A stretch of 64,000 bases of DNA from Segatella copri (GCF_002224675.1 NZ_NMPZ01000010.1:1-64000); one strand, 5' to 3'; shown: positions 20,243-31,196, numbered from the stretch's first letter. The notes: generated from the letters alone by a model not told the origin. Made by a program: numbers and translations.

Positions 20243-21304
20243 TTACTTCTTGATATACTGAGGACTGAATTGAACAACACCATTGGTGTTACCACGAGTC
20301 TCGGCAACAAACTGATCGGATGTTTCCAAAGCAATACCAGAACCGAAATCAACCTTGTAATTGAGAGTCAGGATGTCACGATCCTTGTTACCCCAAGCCA
20401 ACTTAGCTCCCTTTTCTACAAACTTTCCTGAACCAGAAGCAGTCATGCCCTCTGTATCAGAAGTAACGGTACAATTACCATTATCATCGAACGTAAGTTT
20501 CAAGTTGCAAGAGACCTTTGAGCCGTCAGCTTTATTTACAGAGACTACGAAATTACATTCCTTCAAACTCTTGGTTGTAATGTGACTCACTTCATCCTTT
20601 TCAAGAGTTGCACCTTCACGCTTTACCTCATGAGTTTGTCCATTCTCTGTAATCTTGTCAGTTCCTCTACGGAAATAATAGCCATCCCATGGATTCATAA
20701 ACCTAACGCAATAAAGGATATAATCCTTAGGAGCAACAGACCAAGCTGAAGCATCAGTACGAACAGGAGTTGTACCTGCAACGAAAGGAGAACCCGAAAG
20801 AATAGAATCGGCTCCCACCATTTCCTTGATGCGAACTGGGATTACATAGGTATTCTTTGCACAATCAGGGTCAGCAAAAAAAGCATCCTCCAACTTAACC
20901 TGAAGACGTCCCTGCAATTTTCCATTATACGCAACCGTCTTGGTAGGAATTGTATAATAATTGCTAGGCATTGGCTTTACAGGAGTGACTCCATCCTCAA
21001 AATACAGATTGTCACACAATGAATTATCAACATCTACATTCAATGTGATGTTTTTTCCATTATATGCTCCACCCATTGTAGATACGATATACAATACATG
21101 ATTGTTATCATCCGTATTATCGCGATTCTCATCATTGCCTAAAACTACAGAACGTTCGATATACTGATAAGGATAATATACAGTAGTACCGCCCTCATAA
21201 TCAGGAAATTCTTGGTTGCCATTCTCACAAGAGTTAAAGCCTAAAGCCAAGATTCCCAATGCAGCCATGGACAAATATTTGCTTATCTTCATTGTTTTCA
21301 TCAT
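20243..21304 (-). CDS. xusE: DUF1735-type surface lipoprotein (XusE-like)
   Basis: A 353-residue lipoprotein with lipobox LGFNSC (Cys about 26). The N-terminal half (VYYPYQYIERSVVLG, NITLNVDVDNSLCDN, YVIPVRIKEM) fits the DUF1735/BT_3987-like N-terminal domain of SusE/F-position proteins. The C-terminal half is a beta-rich domain (MNPWDGYYFRRGTDK, GSGKFVEKGAKLAWGNKDRD). It occupies the xusE slot between xusD and xyn10C, separated by 8 nt and about 40 nt. Likely a surface xylan-binding protein; binding is not shown by any motif. Confidence 0.8.
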   Translation of the reverse strand: MMKTMKISKYLSMAALGILALGFNSCENGNQEFPDYEGGTTVYYPYQYIERSVVLGNDENRDNTDDNNHVLYIVSTMGGAYNGKNITLNVDVDNSLCDNLYFEDGVTPVKPMPSNYYTIPTKTVAYNGKLQGRLQVKLEDAFFADPDCAKNTYVIPVRIKEMVGADSILSGSPFVAGTTPVRTDASAWSVAPKDYILYCVRFMNPWDGYYFRRGTDKITENGQTHEVKREGATLEKDEVSHITTKSLKECNFVVSVNKADGSKVSCNLKLTFDDNGNCTVTSDTEGMTASGSGKFVEKGAKLAWGNKDRDILTLNYKVDFGSGIALETSDQFVAETRGNTNGVVQFSPQYIKK

Positions 21305-21312
21305 TTTAAATA

Positions 21313-23130
21313 TTAGTCGTTATTTTTTACTTCCCAGCCCTCATTCTGCTGCAAGTTGCTCCACTTCAACATTTCGCTCTGTGGTATAGGACCGTAATAC
21401 ATGTAATCTTTATAGCTGCGATCCTCAACCTTCATTTCTTTGTATGATGGAACACCAGCCTCTGAAGTGATTTCTACACCACGCGCAGCCTCATTTAGAG
21501 GAGCTTTCCAACGGCGAAGGTCACTAAAGCGCTTATTTTCAAAACAAAGTTCCAAACGACGCTCGTTGCGAATCAACTCACGCATTTTCTCTTTGCTACC
21601 AGCGCACTCATCCAAGTATGGATCCTCGCCAAACTCGCCAATTCCGGCACGATGACGGATTGCCTTGATTACATCGTAAGCTGAGTAGTTGTGAGTTCCC
21701 TTACCCTGTGGTCCCCAAGCCTCGTTGGCAGCCTCAGCGTAATCGAGGAATATCTCAGTATAGCGAATATACACAGGATAATGATACTGAGCATTCTTTG
21801 AATTAGGGTCAGGATTACAATCCTCACGCAACAGCTTTTTCATGTAATAGCCTGTACGAGTAGAATTGGAAATCTTATTCAAACCATCATTGTTATTAGC
21901 CGTCGTAATGTCTGTATGAATGGTCTTTCCCTTATAAGTACTACCATCATGAATGATATAAAGATCAAGACGAGGATCTCGATTGCTGTAAGGATTCAAC
22001 TTATCATACTCAGAACGGGCATCGTTGATAGGATAACCATTTTCAGCAGGGAATGCATCGACCAGATTCTGAGTTGGGTTGATTCTACCCTTACCATAAA
22101 GAGACGGAGGGAAATTATCAGACTCTTGGTTCAGACCAAAATCCCAGTCATCAGCACCATTGGTACGACTGCCACGCCAAAGAATTTCAGCAGGACAAGC
22201 ACCTGAGCCGAGCGCATCGATTTCCTTGGTTTGCATAAACCAATTATTACCTGTAGCAGACAAACCACTCACACCATTGATACGGTCAAGAACGGTAGCT
22301 GCATCGTCAGCAGCCTTAGCATAATCCACGTTTGTACCTTCTGAGAAAGCAGGACTAGCTGCAAGCAAAGATACCTGTGAGCGAATAGCCTCAGCGATAC
22401 GACCGCTGATACGACCACGCATAATGGAACCAAACACACGGTTGTAGTCTCCTGCGGTCTTTACTCCGATTTCCTTATACTTGGCAGGAACAGCGTTATC
22501 ATCAGTCAAATCATTGTAATCAAGAGGGAGAAGCTTGGCAGCCTCGTCCAAATCGCTATAGATTTGATCCAAGCACTCCTGGAATGTATTACGTGGCTTG
22601 TTGAAATCATCAGTAGAAGTCTCTGGTTCTGTCAAATTAGGAACGCCAAGCAATTTGCCATCGGCTGTCCATCCACCATGATTCATCAAAAGATAATACA
22701 AGTTGAGAGCTCTCAAAGCATAAGCTTCACCTTTACGGCTATCACAATACATCTTACGGGCATTCTCGTCCTTTGCCCAGTTTACCTTATCTACCTCCTG
22801 AAGGAAGATATTGAGATATTGGATAGTAGCACGACCACTTGTCCATTTAGACATAGGATCGCTATTAGCTGTCCAAGAACCTGTAGCCATCTTGAGCCAG
22901 TTATCTGTCAAGTTATTGGTTACAGCGTCATCTGTAGCAATATCAGTAACACTCTTGGTATTGTAAGGAAGCATCGAATAACCATATCCCAATAGTCCCT
23001 GAGCGTATGTTGGCTCATTGTAAATCTCATCCAAGCCACGGTTGTTTTCCTCTGCAGGCTCGAAAAGATCTGAGCAAGAAGCCAAAGTAAGCGACATTGC
23101 TGCTAATATAAATATATTTTTTACTTTCAT
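21313..23130 (-). CDS. xusD: SusD-like lipoprotein (XusD-like)
   Basis: A 605-residue SusD/RagB protein with lipobox LTLASC. Signatures include GRISGRIAEAIRSQVSLLAAS, RYTEIFLDYAEAANEAWGP, ERRLELCFENKRFSDLRRW and a C-terminal LKWSNLQQNEGW motif. It pairs with the SusC at 23153-26035, 22 nt upstream. In the P. bryantii xus operon this position is xusD. Binds xylo-oligosaccharides at the outer face of the importer (inferred). Confidence 0.9.
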   Translation of the reverse strand: MKVKNIFILAAMSLTLASCSDLFEPAEENNRGLDEIYNEPTYAQGLLGYGYSMLPYNTKSVTDIATDDAVTNNLTDNWLKMATGSWTANSDPMSKWTSGRATIQYLNIFLQEVDKVNWAKDENARKMYCDSRKGEAYALRALNLYYLLMNHGGWTADGKLLGVPNLTEPETSTDDFNKPRNTFQECLDQIYSDLDEAAKLLPLDYNDLTDDNAVPAKYKEIGVKTAGDYNRVFGSIMRGRISGRIAEAIRSQVSLLAASPAFSEGTNVDYAKAADDAATVLDRINGVSGLSATGNNWFMQTKEIDALGSGACPAEILWRGSRTNGADDWDFGLNQESDNFPPSLYGKGRINPTQNLVDAFPAENGYPINDARSEYDKLNPYSNRDPRLDLYIIHDGSTYKGKTIHTDITTANNNDGLNKISNSTRTGYYMKKLLREDCNPDPNSKNAQYHYPVYIRYTEIFLDYAEAANEAWGPQGKGTHNYSAYDVIKAIRHRAGIGEFGEDPYLDECAGSKEKMRELIRNERRLELCFENKRFSDLRRWKAPLNEAARGVEITSEAGVPSYKEMKVEDRSYKDYMYYGPIPQSEMLKWSNLQQNEGWEVKNND

Positions 23131-23152
23131 TTCTTTCTACATTTTAAAATGA

Positions 23153-26035
23153 TTAGAATGTTGCCTTTACACCTATATTATAATAGCGTGTCTGAGGCGC
23201 AGACCCAACGTTCATCTCTAAGACTTCGCGCTCTCCTGAAATGGTAAGCAAGTTAGCTCCGCTTACGTATGCCGACAACCCCTTAAGCCATGTCTTTTGG
23301 AACAAAGTACTAGGCAAGTCGTAAGTTATCTGGACCTTAGCCAAGCGGAATGCATCTGTCTTGTACATCCAGAAGTCTGATGTCTGGAAGTTGTTGTTAC
23401 CATCAAGAGATGTCAAACGAGGATAGGTTGCAGTCTCTTTGGTTTCCTCAGTCCATCGGTTACGAACTACAGCAGAATATTTGCTATCGCCCTTTACCCA
23501 CCAATAAGAATTGTTCTTGACACCCCAAGCACCGAAGTTACCGGTACCAAGAGCGAAGAAGGTAAAGTTCTTCCACTTAGCTGTAAGATTGACACCAAGC
23601 GTGAATGGTGCTCCGTACCAACCACCCTTACCCAAGAAGACTTGGTCGTATTGGTCAATTTTATTATCACCATTTACATCCACATACTTTATGTCACCAG
23701 GTTTAACTGTTCCACCAAAATAGCTTTGGTCTGGAGAATTTTTGATTTCCTCCTCGTTTTGGAAGAGACCTGCGCTCTTGTAGCCCCAAATGCCATCAAG
23801 TGCCTTTCCTTGTCTGTTCTGATACTGCTCTACGTTGTTCTCATCTCGTTTGGTAGCCTTGGTTGTATAGTAAGTACCAGTCACACCAAGTGAGAGATCC
23901 ACATCACCTACCTTCTTATTGAAGTTGGCAGCGAAATCAAATCCAACTCTTCGATTATTGTTGTAATTAAGTACAGGCATAAACGAAGCCACTGGATAAG
24001 GAGTATTCATATGAGATGGATAGAATGTTGGCGAAGTGATGAGATAACCCTCCATCGAATTGATGAAGAAACTTGCATCCAATGTCACCAATTTCTGCCA
24101 CAAGGATGTCTTGAAATTCAGAGACAACTCTTTGCGCTTGATAAAATCAAGGTCTTTGTTCTCACCTCTTAATGAATAGGTGTATTTATCGCTAGATCCA
24201 TCATACCATCCATAGCCGTAAGCAGAAGTCCAAATACTCTGATAGAGATAGTAGCGATTGTCACCACTTGCTATATCAATATCCTCATTGATAATACTAC
24301 CTGATACACTAATCATCATGTCATCTACCACCTTGGAATTCTTCAAGAAAGACTCATTCTTGAGTCTCCAACCCAAAGAAAGTGATGGTGAGAGAGCCTC
24401 ACGATGACCTGGAGCCAACTGGGCAGAGTGAATGGCAGCTAATCCTAAATCTGCGTAATACTTCTGGGCATAATTGTAAGAAGCATCGAATGCAAGATTA
24501 GCACTAGAGTTCTTATGATACTGTCCAGACTTCGACTGCTGGAAGCCAGAAGCTATCAACATTGCCGACAGATTGTGAACCTTGTTGAAAGTATTGTTGT
24601 AGTTGAACTGACCAGAGAAAAACATGGTCTGGTTATCTGTACTTCCGCTGATGTTCTGGTTGCCAGACTTTTTATCCTCACCTTCCTTCTTCAATGCGAC
24701 AATCATATCCTTGCCATCGACGTTAGCCCATGTTGGGATATAAACAGCATAGCTATTATCGAAAGAAGTATTATAAGAGGTGGCATAGTCAACTGCGAAA
24801 TGAGTCTCGAAAGACAAGCCCTTCAACACCTTGTGCAAGTTGATATTGACACCCGTATCAAACTGGAATTGACGACTAGTAAATTTACTACTTCCTGCAG
24901 AATAGATATCAGCAAAAACATTAGAGGAGTTTGCCTGAGTACCAGCAAGGAAGTATTTGCCATCTACCAACTTCGCAACGCTCATCAAGTCCCAAGCAGC
25001 CTTAGCATTAGGGGCTATCATATCTGTGGAGATAAGAGGAGCTGCATTCTGTGGAAAATTAGGACGCCAAGTAGAAGCAGCTTCCCAGTAATTACCCTTT
25101 GCAGAATGAGAATCATAGAAGGTTGCACTGGAGTTGACCCAAGCCTTAATATCATCAGTAATGTCTATATCCACATTACCACGAACGCTGAAGCGCTGGG
25201 TATTATTATTCTTAGCCTCACCAAACTTGAAATAATCGCCCTGGCGATAATAGTTGATATTGCTATAGAAATGAGCTCGCTTACCACCACCGCTGATTTC
25301 TGCAGTAGCCTCATAACGGCTGTTCACCTTTCTGAGATAATCAGAAGAATAGAAATCGAGATTAGGATAACGATAAGGGTTCAAACCTGCTCCATGATTA
25401 TAGATATCCTCAGTAGAATAAAGTTCAGACAGACCATCATTACGACGAGCCTCGTTATAGAGAGTCATATACTCTGCACTGCTAAGATACTCAGGATAAG
25501 ACATTGCTACATTCAAACCTGCATTAGCCTGCACCTCGACTTTCAAGCCATCATTATGACCACGCTTGGTGGTTATGACTACAGCACCCTTGGCAGCCTT
25601 GCTACCATAGAGCACCACAGCCTGCGCACCCTTGAGGAAAGATATCTGTGCAATCTCACTTGGTAGAACGTTGTTAGCTTCACGAGGCACACCATCTACC
25701 AAGACGAGATAACCAGCGTTGTCGGCATCCATACCCCAGAGAGAATTGCCATTCCAACCACCTACATAACCTTGCATATTGTCGAGGCTATAAGTATGGT
25801 AGTTCTTCTTCATCAAGTTCTCTACATCGACTACAGACACACCGCCCAAGATGTCATCCTTGGCTACCTTTCGGTAAGCCACCTGAACCATCTCCTTGTC
25901 GGCACTGGCTGTGTCGGATTCGCTTGTCTGTGCAGTCTTGGCATTGGCACCAAGAGGAGCCAAAGCCACGAGACTTGCTACAAAAAGCTTATAATTATAT
26001 GATTTGAATCTTGAATTCATACTATCATTATTCAT
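23153..26035 (-). CDS. xusC: SusC-like transporter lacking the N-terminal carboxypeptidase-like domain (XusC-like)
   Basis: A 960-residue TonB-dependent outer-membrane importer. After the signal peptide (about 1-33) it goes almost directly into a TonB-box-like and plug region (MVQVAYRKVAKDDILGGVSV, YLVLVDGVPRE, ISFLKGAQAVVLYGSKAAK). The CarboxypepD_reg domain present in the other two SusC proteins here is missing. The barrel ends with RYYNIGVKATF. Plug motifs are somewhat divergent (MDADNAGY instead of IRG). It pairs with the XusD-like protein. An ATG at residue 6 is an alternative start. Confidence 0.9.
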   Translation of the reverse strand: MNNDSMNSRFKSYNYKLFVASLVALAPLGANAKTAQTSESDTASADKEMVQVAYRKVAKDDILGGVSVVDVENLMKKNYHTYSLDNMQGYVGGWNGNSLWGMDADNAGYLVLVDGVPREANNVLPSEIAQISFLKGAQAVVLYGSKAAKGAVVITTKRGHNDGLKVEVQANAGLNVAMSYPEYLSSAEYMTLYNEARRNDGLSELYSTEDIYNHGAGLNPYRYPNLDFYSSDYLRKVNSRYEATAEISGGGKRAHFYSNINYYRQGDYFKFGEAKNNNTQRFSVRGNVDIDITDDIKAWVNSSATFYDSHSAKGNYWEAASTWRPNFPQNAAPLISTDMIAPNAKAAWDLMSVAKLVDGKYFLAGTQANSSNVFADIYSAGSSKFTSRQFQFDTGVNINLHKVLKGLSFETHFAVDYATSYNTSFDNSYAVYIPTWANVDGKDMIVALKKEGEDKKSGNQNISGSTDNQTMFFSGQFNYNNTFNKVHNLSAMLIASGFQQSKSGQYHKNSSANLAFDASYNYAQKYYADLGLAAIHSAQLAPGHREALSPSLSLGWRLKNESFLKNSKVVDDMMISVSGSIINEDIDIASGDNRYYLYQSIWTSAYGYGWYDGSSDKYTYSLRGENKDLDFIKRKELSLNFKTSLWQKLVTLDASFFINSMEGYLITSPTFYPSHMNTPYPVASFMPVLNYNNNRRVGFDFAANFNKKVGDVDLSLGVTGTYYTTKATKRDENNVEQYQNRQGKALDGIWGYKSAGLFQNEEEIKNSPDQSYFGGTVKPGDIKYVDVNGDNKIDQYDQVFLGKGGWYGAPFTLGVNLTAKWKNFTFFALGTGNFGAWGVKNNSYWWVKGDSKYSAVVRNRWTEETKETATYPRLTSLDGNNNFQTSDFWMYKTDAFRLAKVQITYDLPSTLFQKTWLKGLSAYVSGANLLTISGEREVLEMNVGSAPQTRYYNIGVKATF

Positions 26036-26064
26036 TTAGTATTACTAATTTATAATTTTAAACC

Positions 26065-28029
26065 TTACCAGCCAGGATTTTGACTAAACTCTGGATAGAG
26101 CTGAGTATCCTTGATTGGCAATGGGAACCAATAGTGCTTGGTTTCGAAATTACGAGTCAATATCAACTCTCTGCGATAATTGGCAACCTCAGCGTCCTTA
26201 GGATCATTCTCCGTATAGAAGTCTGGACTTTCCACACGGTCAAACTCCTGTGAGAATTTTTGATTATATGGCGCCTCTGTCAGAAGCAACCAACGCTGCA
26301 AGTCACAAAAACGGAATCCTTCGAAAGAAAGTTCTACCTCACGCTCACGACGGACCTCGTCCATGAACTTATGGCTGTCTGCAACAAATTCTGCAGCAAC
26401 ATGACCAGCACCACAACGGTCGCGAAGTGTATTAATTGCATCTTCTGCGGTCTTACCAAAGTTTGAAGACTTGCCAGTAGCACCACCGAATGCAGCACAA
26501 GCCTCTGCATACATCAAGTATATGTCTGCAAGACGCATATATGGCAAATAGCAGTGTAAAGCTGCCCCCCAGTCGTAATCTTTATCCACTTCATTACAAG
26601 TATGAGGCACCAACTTCTGAATGAAATAACCCGTACGGCTTGCATTTGCTACAGGGCGCATATTACCACCCGTATATAATTGGCAATACTGTAAATCTGC
26701 ATACTGACCAGGTGTTCCGTTCAAATACTTAAAACCATCGAAGACGATATCGTGGTAGAAACGGGGATCACGATTTTTGAAAGGATGGGTAGGGTCGAAA
26801 CCAGACTTTGGATTGAGTACATACTGACCATTCTCAACCAAATAGATTGGTTCTCCGTTAGCCATTCCATAAGCCTCTACAAGGTTGGCCGTAGGTTGGT
26901 GAATGACATTATCACGATCAACGACTTTCTGTACCTTAGGGCCAAAGACCTTAGAGGTGTTCCAGTTAGAGCCATTGAAATCAGCAGATGGACCACGGAA
27001 GATAGCTTCAACCGTTCCTGGCATTTTCCAGTTCTGCTTCTTGGTATAGAATATATCAGAAAAACAGCTATTGGCATCATCAGATTTCTCATGATTGTAG
27101 ATGTCTTTGTACTTAAACTCTGCCAATGCATATTGTGTCTGACCAGCTTCCACAAGAGAGAGCAGTTCACCAAAAGCCTCAGCTGCCTTCTTAGCATATT
27201 CTTGATCATAATCATAAGTCTTGCCATTCTTGCTGGCACCAGTCTGCGCACCATTCTTCATCAAAGGACTAGCAGCCCAAAGATAGGTTTTACCAAGATA
27301 ACCAAGAGCCATGATCTTATTGATGCGAAGATCATTCTTACCTTGTGTGGCAGCACCTGCAGAAGTCTTATCCCAATTAATAGGCAACAAATCGGCAGCC
27401 TTGCGGAAATCTGCTGCCGCTTTATCAGCGCATTCCTGATAAGAAAGGCGTGGTAAATTCAGCTCGGCATTGGCATCGAGATAAGTATCCACATAAGGCA
27501 TACCACCAAAATACTCCATCATTTCCTCATGCCACCATGCACGGAAGAAATAGAGCTGACCCTCTATCAGTTTTTTCTCTTCAGCACTTCCAGTCACAAA
27601 CTTGTCGATATTCAGTAAACCGAGATTACATTTTCTGATGCAATACCACGCATGGTTCCAAATACCGTGTGCGAACTTATCTGTGGAAGTAGAAGAACCA
27701 TCACGCTTTAGCCAGTTACCAGTAGATTCCCATGCACGGAAGTTACCTAAATCAACCTGATGGGTCATTCTATTATCAGCCTCAGGATTGAAGATTTCAT
27801 CATCACCCCAGTTCCATGAAGGACACCAGTTACATTTCTCTTTATCAGGGATACAGTTGTATATTTCCTCAACGAAACCTTGGAAATTACGGAAATTGGC
27901 AAAGGCATCGTCTGCAGAAACTGTTGAGTCTGGCTCCTTGTCCAAGTAGTCTTGACAAGAACTCAGCGAAGTACCGAGAGCCAGCGAGACGCATCCCGTC
28001 AACAATAATGTCTTTATCTTATTTTTCAT
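26065..28029 (-). CDS. xusB: SusD-like lipoprotein (XusB-like)
   Basis: A 654-residue SusD-family lipoprotein with lipobox TSLSSC. It begins CQDYLDKEPDSTVSADDAF, the classic SusD N-terminus, and ends KDTQLYPEFSQNPGW, the conserved C-terminal motif. REREVELSFEGFRFCDLQRW is the family helix. It lies 20 nt after xusA. As the XusB equivalent it is the main surface xylan-binding partner of XusA. Insertions relative to the other two SusD proteins are visible in the middle (about 290-400). Confidence 0.92.
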   Translation of the reverse strand: MKNKIKTLLLTGCVSLALGTSLSSCQDYLDKEPDSTVSADDAFANFRNFQGFVEEIYNCIPDKEKCNWCPSWNWGDDEIFNPEADNRMTHQVDLGNFRAWESTGNWLKRDGSSTSTDKFAHGIWNHAWYCIRKCNLGLLNIDKFVTGSAEEKKLIEGQLYFFRAWWHEEMMEYFGGMPYVDTYLDANAELNLPRLSYQECADKAAADFRKAADLLPINWDKTSAGAATQGKNDLRINKIMALGYLGKTYLWAASPLMKNGAQTGASKNGKTYDYDQEYAKKAAEAFGELLSLVEAGQTQYALAEFKYKDIYNHEKSDDANSCFSDIFYTKKQNWKMPGTVEAIFRGPSADFNGSNWNTSKVFGPKVQKVVDRDNVIHQPTANLVEAYGMANGEPIYLVENGQYVLNPKSGFDPTHPFKNRDPRFYHDIVFDGFKYLNGTPGQYADLQYCQLYTGGNMRPVANASRTGYFIQKLVPHTCNEVDKDYDWGAALHCYLPYMRLADIYLMYAEACAAFGGATGKSSNFGKTAEDAINTLRDRCGAGHVAAEFVADSHKFMDEVRREREVELSFEGFRFCDLQRWLLLTEAPYNQKFSQEFDRVESPDFYTENDPKDAEVANYRRELILTRNFETKHYWFPLPIKDTQLYPEFSQNPGW

Positions 28030-28049
28030 CTGAATATTTTTTTTTATAA

Positions 28050-31000
28050 TTACAATGAGAATTTAACACCTAAGTTGAAGCGGCGAACCGTAGGGTATGC
28101 TCCCATCCAGCCACCACCACCGAGGTTTGCCTCACGGTCATCAGGCATACGAGTCCAGAGCCAGAGGTTATTACCATTCAAGTAAACCTTGAGGTAGTTT
28201 ACGCCTAATGCCTTAATCCAACCCTTGGTCCAGGTATAAGCAATCTCGACATTCTTCAAACGAATGTAAGAGCCATCATACATAAACTGTGTACCATAGG
28301 TGTAACTTGAAGCAGTGGCACCCCAACGAGGGAGGATACATTCTGCATTGCTTTGATTCTTATTCCACCAAGTACCAGTATCATAAACATTATCAAGCAT
28401 ATTACCAAAGCTTGTCAATGATACGTCACGGGTCACATCAGTTACTCCATAGAACTGAGCGAAAGCAGAGAATCCCTTCCATTCGAAACCAATAGTAGCA
28501 TTATAGGTGTTCTGCGGATTACTGCTATAACCTACAGGAGCCGAGTCCTTGCTATCAACAACACCATCACCATTGAAATCAACAATGTAATAGTCACCAA
28601 CCAAACGGTGATTGTCATTGGAGTCGTGCGCCGGAGAACCTATCAAATCATCAATATTATTGATAAAGCCCCTATCTATATAAGAGCGATACTGATTCAT
28701 GGCAAATCCTGCCTCCTTTTGATAACTTGGAGTAAGGATGGCATCATCCTTCAAAATTACCTTATTCTTGGCATGGGTCATATTGAAATTACCCCAGAGT
28801 CGCAAGCCATTAGCAAACACCTTATTAAGTTTCAATTCCCACTCGTAACCACTGGTACGAACCTTACCTTTATTAATAGTAGGCGCTGTCGTTCCGAAAT
28901 AAGAAGGAACAGAACGGTTGGAGCCGAAAATCAAGATGTCATTACGACGATCACAGAAGAAATCCAAAGAACCAGTAATCAAGCCTCCCAAGAAACCATA
29001 ATCGACACCGAAGTTGGTTTTCTTAACTGTTTCCCATTTCACATTCTCATTTCCAAGAGTGTTCTGTCGATACCATGTATAGATGCTCTCTGTATGGTCG
29101 AGATCCATAGTACTCTTGCCGCCATACGCCCACTGACTCATATACAACCAGCGACGAGTAGAATCAAATGGGTCACCTATGTTGTCATCACCAATCTCAC
29201 CATAGGAAGCACGGAACTTCAACATATCGACGATGTGCTTGTCACGAAGATACTTCATGAAGTTTTCCTCAGTAATGGTCCATCCGATAGCACCTGAATT
29301 GAAGAAGGCAAAACGATTGTCCTTGCTGAACTTTTCTGATCCGTTATAGGCACCATTATACTCGATGTTGTAACGACCTGCATAGCTATAGGTAGCACGG
29401 AACGCCCAGTCCTCACGGTAACTTGGCATCACACTACCACGTGCATTCTCCTGACGTGAGAACAAGCCCATGGCTGATACATCATGCTGTCCATACTTGC
29501 GAGCCCAGTTGAGCTGCAACTGATAGTAGAGGTTGCGAACAGTCTGGTTATTATCTACAGAACCACCTTCCGTTGACCAGTTCACACCTTGCTGCCAATC
29601 AAACTTATTCTGTCCCTCAAGTTCTTTACCATAAGTAATCTGACCTGTTTCAGGATCAATATACTTAGTCTGGGCTTCATTATTCAAGTCATTGATACCT
29701 CGTCCTGTCTCAACAAAAACATTATCCCAAGAGATAGTACCACGGAAATTTAAGCCTTTGGTTATGAAATCCAATTTCTGCTCAAGGGTAAAGTCTGTAT
29801 TGATACGAGTGGTTGTAGCCTGTGCTGTACCACCGATAGCAAGATTCTGTGCAGAGTTACTTACATTGGAAGCAGCTGGATAGAATCCCCATGTGCCGTC
29901 AGAATATTGTGGCAAGAACACATCTGGAGCGATGTTATAAGCACCAGCCCACTGCTGACCAATCTGCCACTCACTATTGCTCATGTTACTCCAAGGAGCT
30001 TTTCTTACGCCATTGCTACCAGCCACATTTACCTTCAAAGTAGTGCTACTAGTGATGGCAAAGTCCAAGTTACTACGAACATTGATACGATTGTATCCAT
30101 AGCCAGAATTGTAATTACGACCATTGTCATACACACGGAAGAGGTCACCCTCATGCACGAAATCAGCAGAAGCGAAGTACTTAACGAATTTTGTACCACC
30201 ACTCACGTTCACGTTGGCATTATAAGACATAGCAGACTTTTTGAAAAGTGCATCCTGCCAATCCACATTGGCATAACGTTCACGCTGCTCCTGCGTAGTC
30301 TGGTTTCGATAGTTGTCTATAAAAGACTGAGGACGAAGATATGAAACACCTTCAGGATAAATGCCCAGTTCACGCTCTACCACTTGGTTGCGAAGCATCA
30401 ACGCATCATAAGAGTCGTACTTGTTAGGCAACTTAGAAGGAGCTTTCAACGTAGCATTGAAACCAACGTCAATCTTAGCCTTGCCTTCCTGACCACGCTT
30501 GGTGGTAACCAAGATGACACCATTAGCTCCCTTCACACCATAGACTGCAGTAGCAGAAGCATCCTTCAGTACAGAGATGCTCTCCACAGAAGAGATGTCC
30601 ACGCTGCTCAGAGGACGTTCAATACCATCAACGAGAACGAGAGGGTCGGAATTGTTCCATGAACTAGAACCACGGATGATAATCTGAGGTTCCTCCTCAC
30701 CAGGCATACCATTGCCTTGGATTGTAACAACTCCTGGGAGGTTACCTGTCAAGGCTGAACCAACGTCGCTGACACCAGCTGCACGCTCCAAAACCTCACC
30801 AGTAGTCTGGGTGATGGAACCTACGACAGATGCCTTCTTTTGCTGACCATAACCAACGACTACAACTTCGCCAATGGCATTGTCGTCTTCGAGGGTAAGT
30901 TTGAACTCTCTCTTCGTACCAATCTTTACTTCCTTGGTCTTCATACCTACGTATGTAAATACGAGGATAGAATTCTCTGAAGGAACACTGATACTGAAAT

Positions 31001-31196
31001 TACCATCTAAGTCGGTGACAGCACCGACACCGGGATTTCCCTTTACTTTTACAGTGGCACCTATCAGAGGCTCACCTGTACCGTCAACAAGATTACCCTT
31101 GACCTGGATCTTCTGTGCCTGAGCATTCAGGCTGCAGAAAGCTCCCACCAAGCATAAGGCTGCTGTCCGTTTCATTGTTAACACTTGTTCAATCAT
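28050..31196 (-). CDS. xusA: SusC-like transporter (XusA-like)
   Basis: A 1048-residue importer with a signal peptide (cleavage near LNAQAQ), a CarboxypepD_reg domain (IQVKGNLVDGTGEPLIGATVK), the TonB-box region EVVVVGYGQQKKASVVGS, a plug (IIIRGSSSWNN, PLVLVDGIERP, VLKDASATAVYG) and a barrel ending RRFNLGVKFSL. It heads the xus operon and imports xylo-oligosaccharides with XusB. The ATG at 31196 gives a slightly long N-region; the ATG at 31175 is an equally plausible start. The promoter at 31271-31315 carries the shared operator-like motif. Confidence 0.92.
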   Translation of the reverse strand: MIEQVLTMKRTAALCLVGAFCSLNAQAQKIQVKGNLVDGTGEPLIGATVKVKGNPGVGAVTDLDGNFSISVPSENSILVFTYVGMKTKEVKIGTKREFKLTLEDDNAIGEVVVVGYGQQKKASVVGSITQTTGEVLERAAGVSDVGSALTGNLPGVVTIQGNGMPGEEEPQIIIRGSSSWNNSDPLVLVDGIERPLSSVDISSVESISVLKDASATAVYGVKGANGVILVTTKRGQEGKAKIDVGFNATLKAPSKLPNKYDSYDALMLRNQVVERELGIYPEGVSYLRPQSFIDNYRNQTTQEQRERYANVDWQDALFKKSAMSYNANVNVSGGTKFVKYFASADFVHEGDLFRVYDNGRNYNSGYGYNRINVRSNLDFAITSSTTLKVNVAGSNGVRKAPWSNMSNSEWQIGQQWAGAYNIAPDVFLPQYSDGTWGFYPAASNVSNSAQNLAIGGTAQATTTRINTDFTLEQKLDFITKGLNFRGTISWDNVFVETGRGINDLNNEAQTKYIDPETGQITYGKELEGQNKFDWQQGVNWSTEGGSVDNNQTVRNLYYQLQLNWARKYGQHDVSAMGLFSRQENARGSVMPSYREDWAFRATYSYAGRYNIEYNGAYNGSEKFSKDNRFAFFNSGAIGWTITEENFMKYLRDKHIVDMLKFRASYGEIGDDNIGDPFDSTRRWLYMSQWAYGGKSTMDLDHTESIYTWYRQNTLGNENVKWETVKKTNFGVDYGFLGGLITGSLDFFCDRRNDILIFGSNRSVPSYFGTTAPTINKGKVRTSGYEWELKLNKVFANGLRLWGNFNMTHAKNKVILKDDAILTPSYQKEAGFAMNQYRSYIDRGFINNIDDLIGSPAHDSNDNHRLVGDYYIVDFNGDGVVDSKDSAPVGYSSNPQNTYNATIGFEWKGFSAFAQFYGVTDVTRDVSLTSFGNMLDNVYDTGTWWNKNQSNAECILPRWGATASSYTYGTQFMYDGSYIRLKNVEIAYTWTKGWIKALGVNYLKVYLNGNNLWLWTRMPDDREANLGGGGWMGAYPTVRRFNLGVKFSL

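Noticed and set aside
24515..25666. 383-residue plus-strand frame antisense to XusC
   Set aside because: Shadow frame; the minus-strand SusC plug and barrel signatures are continuous through it.
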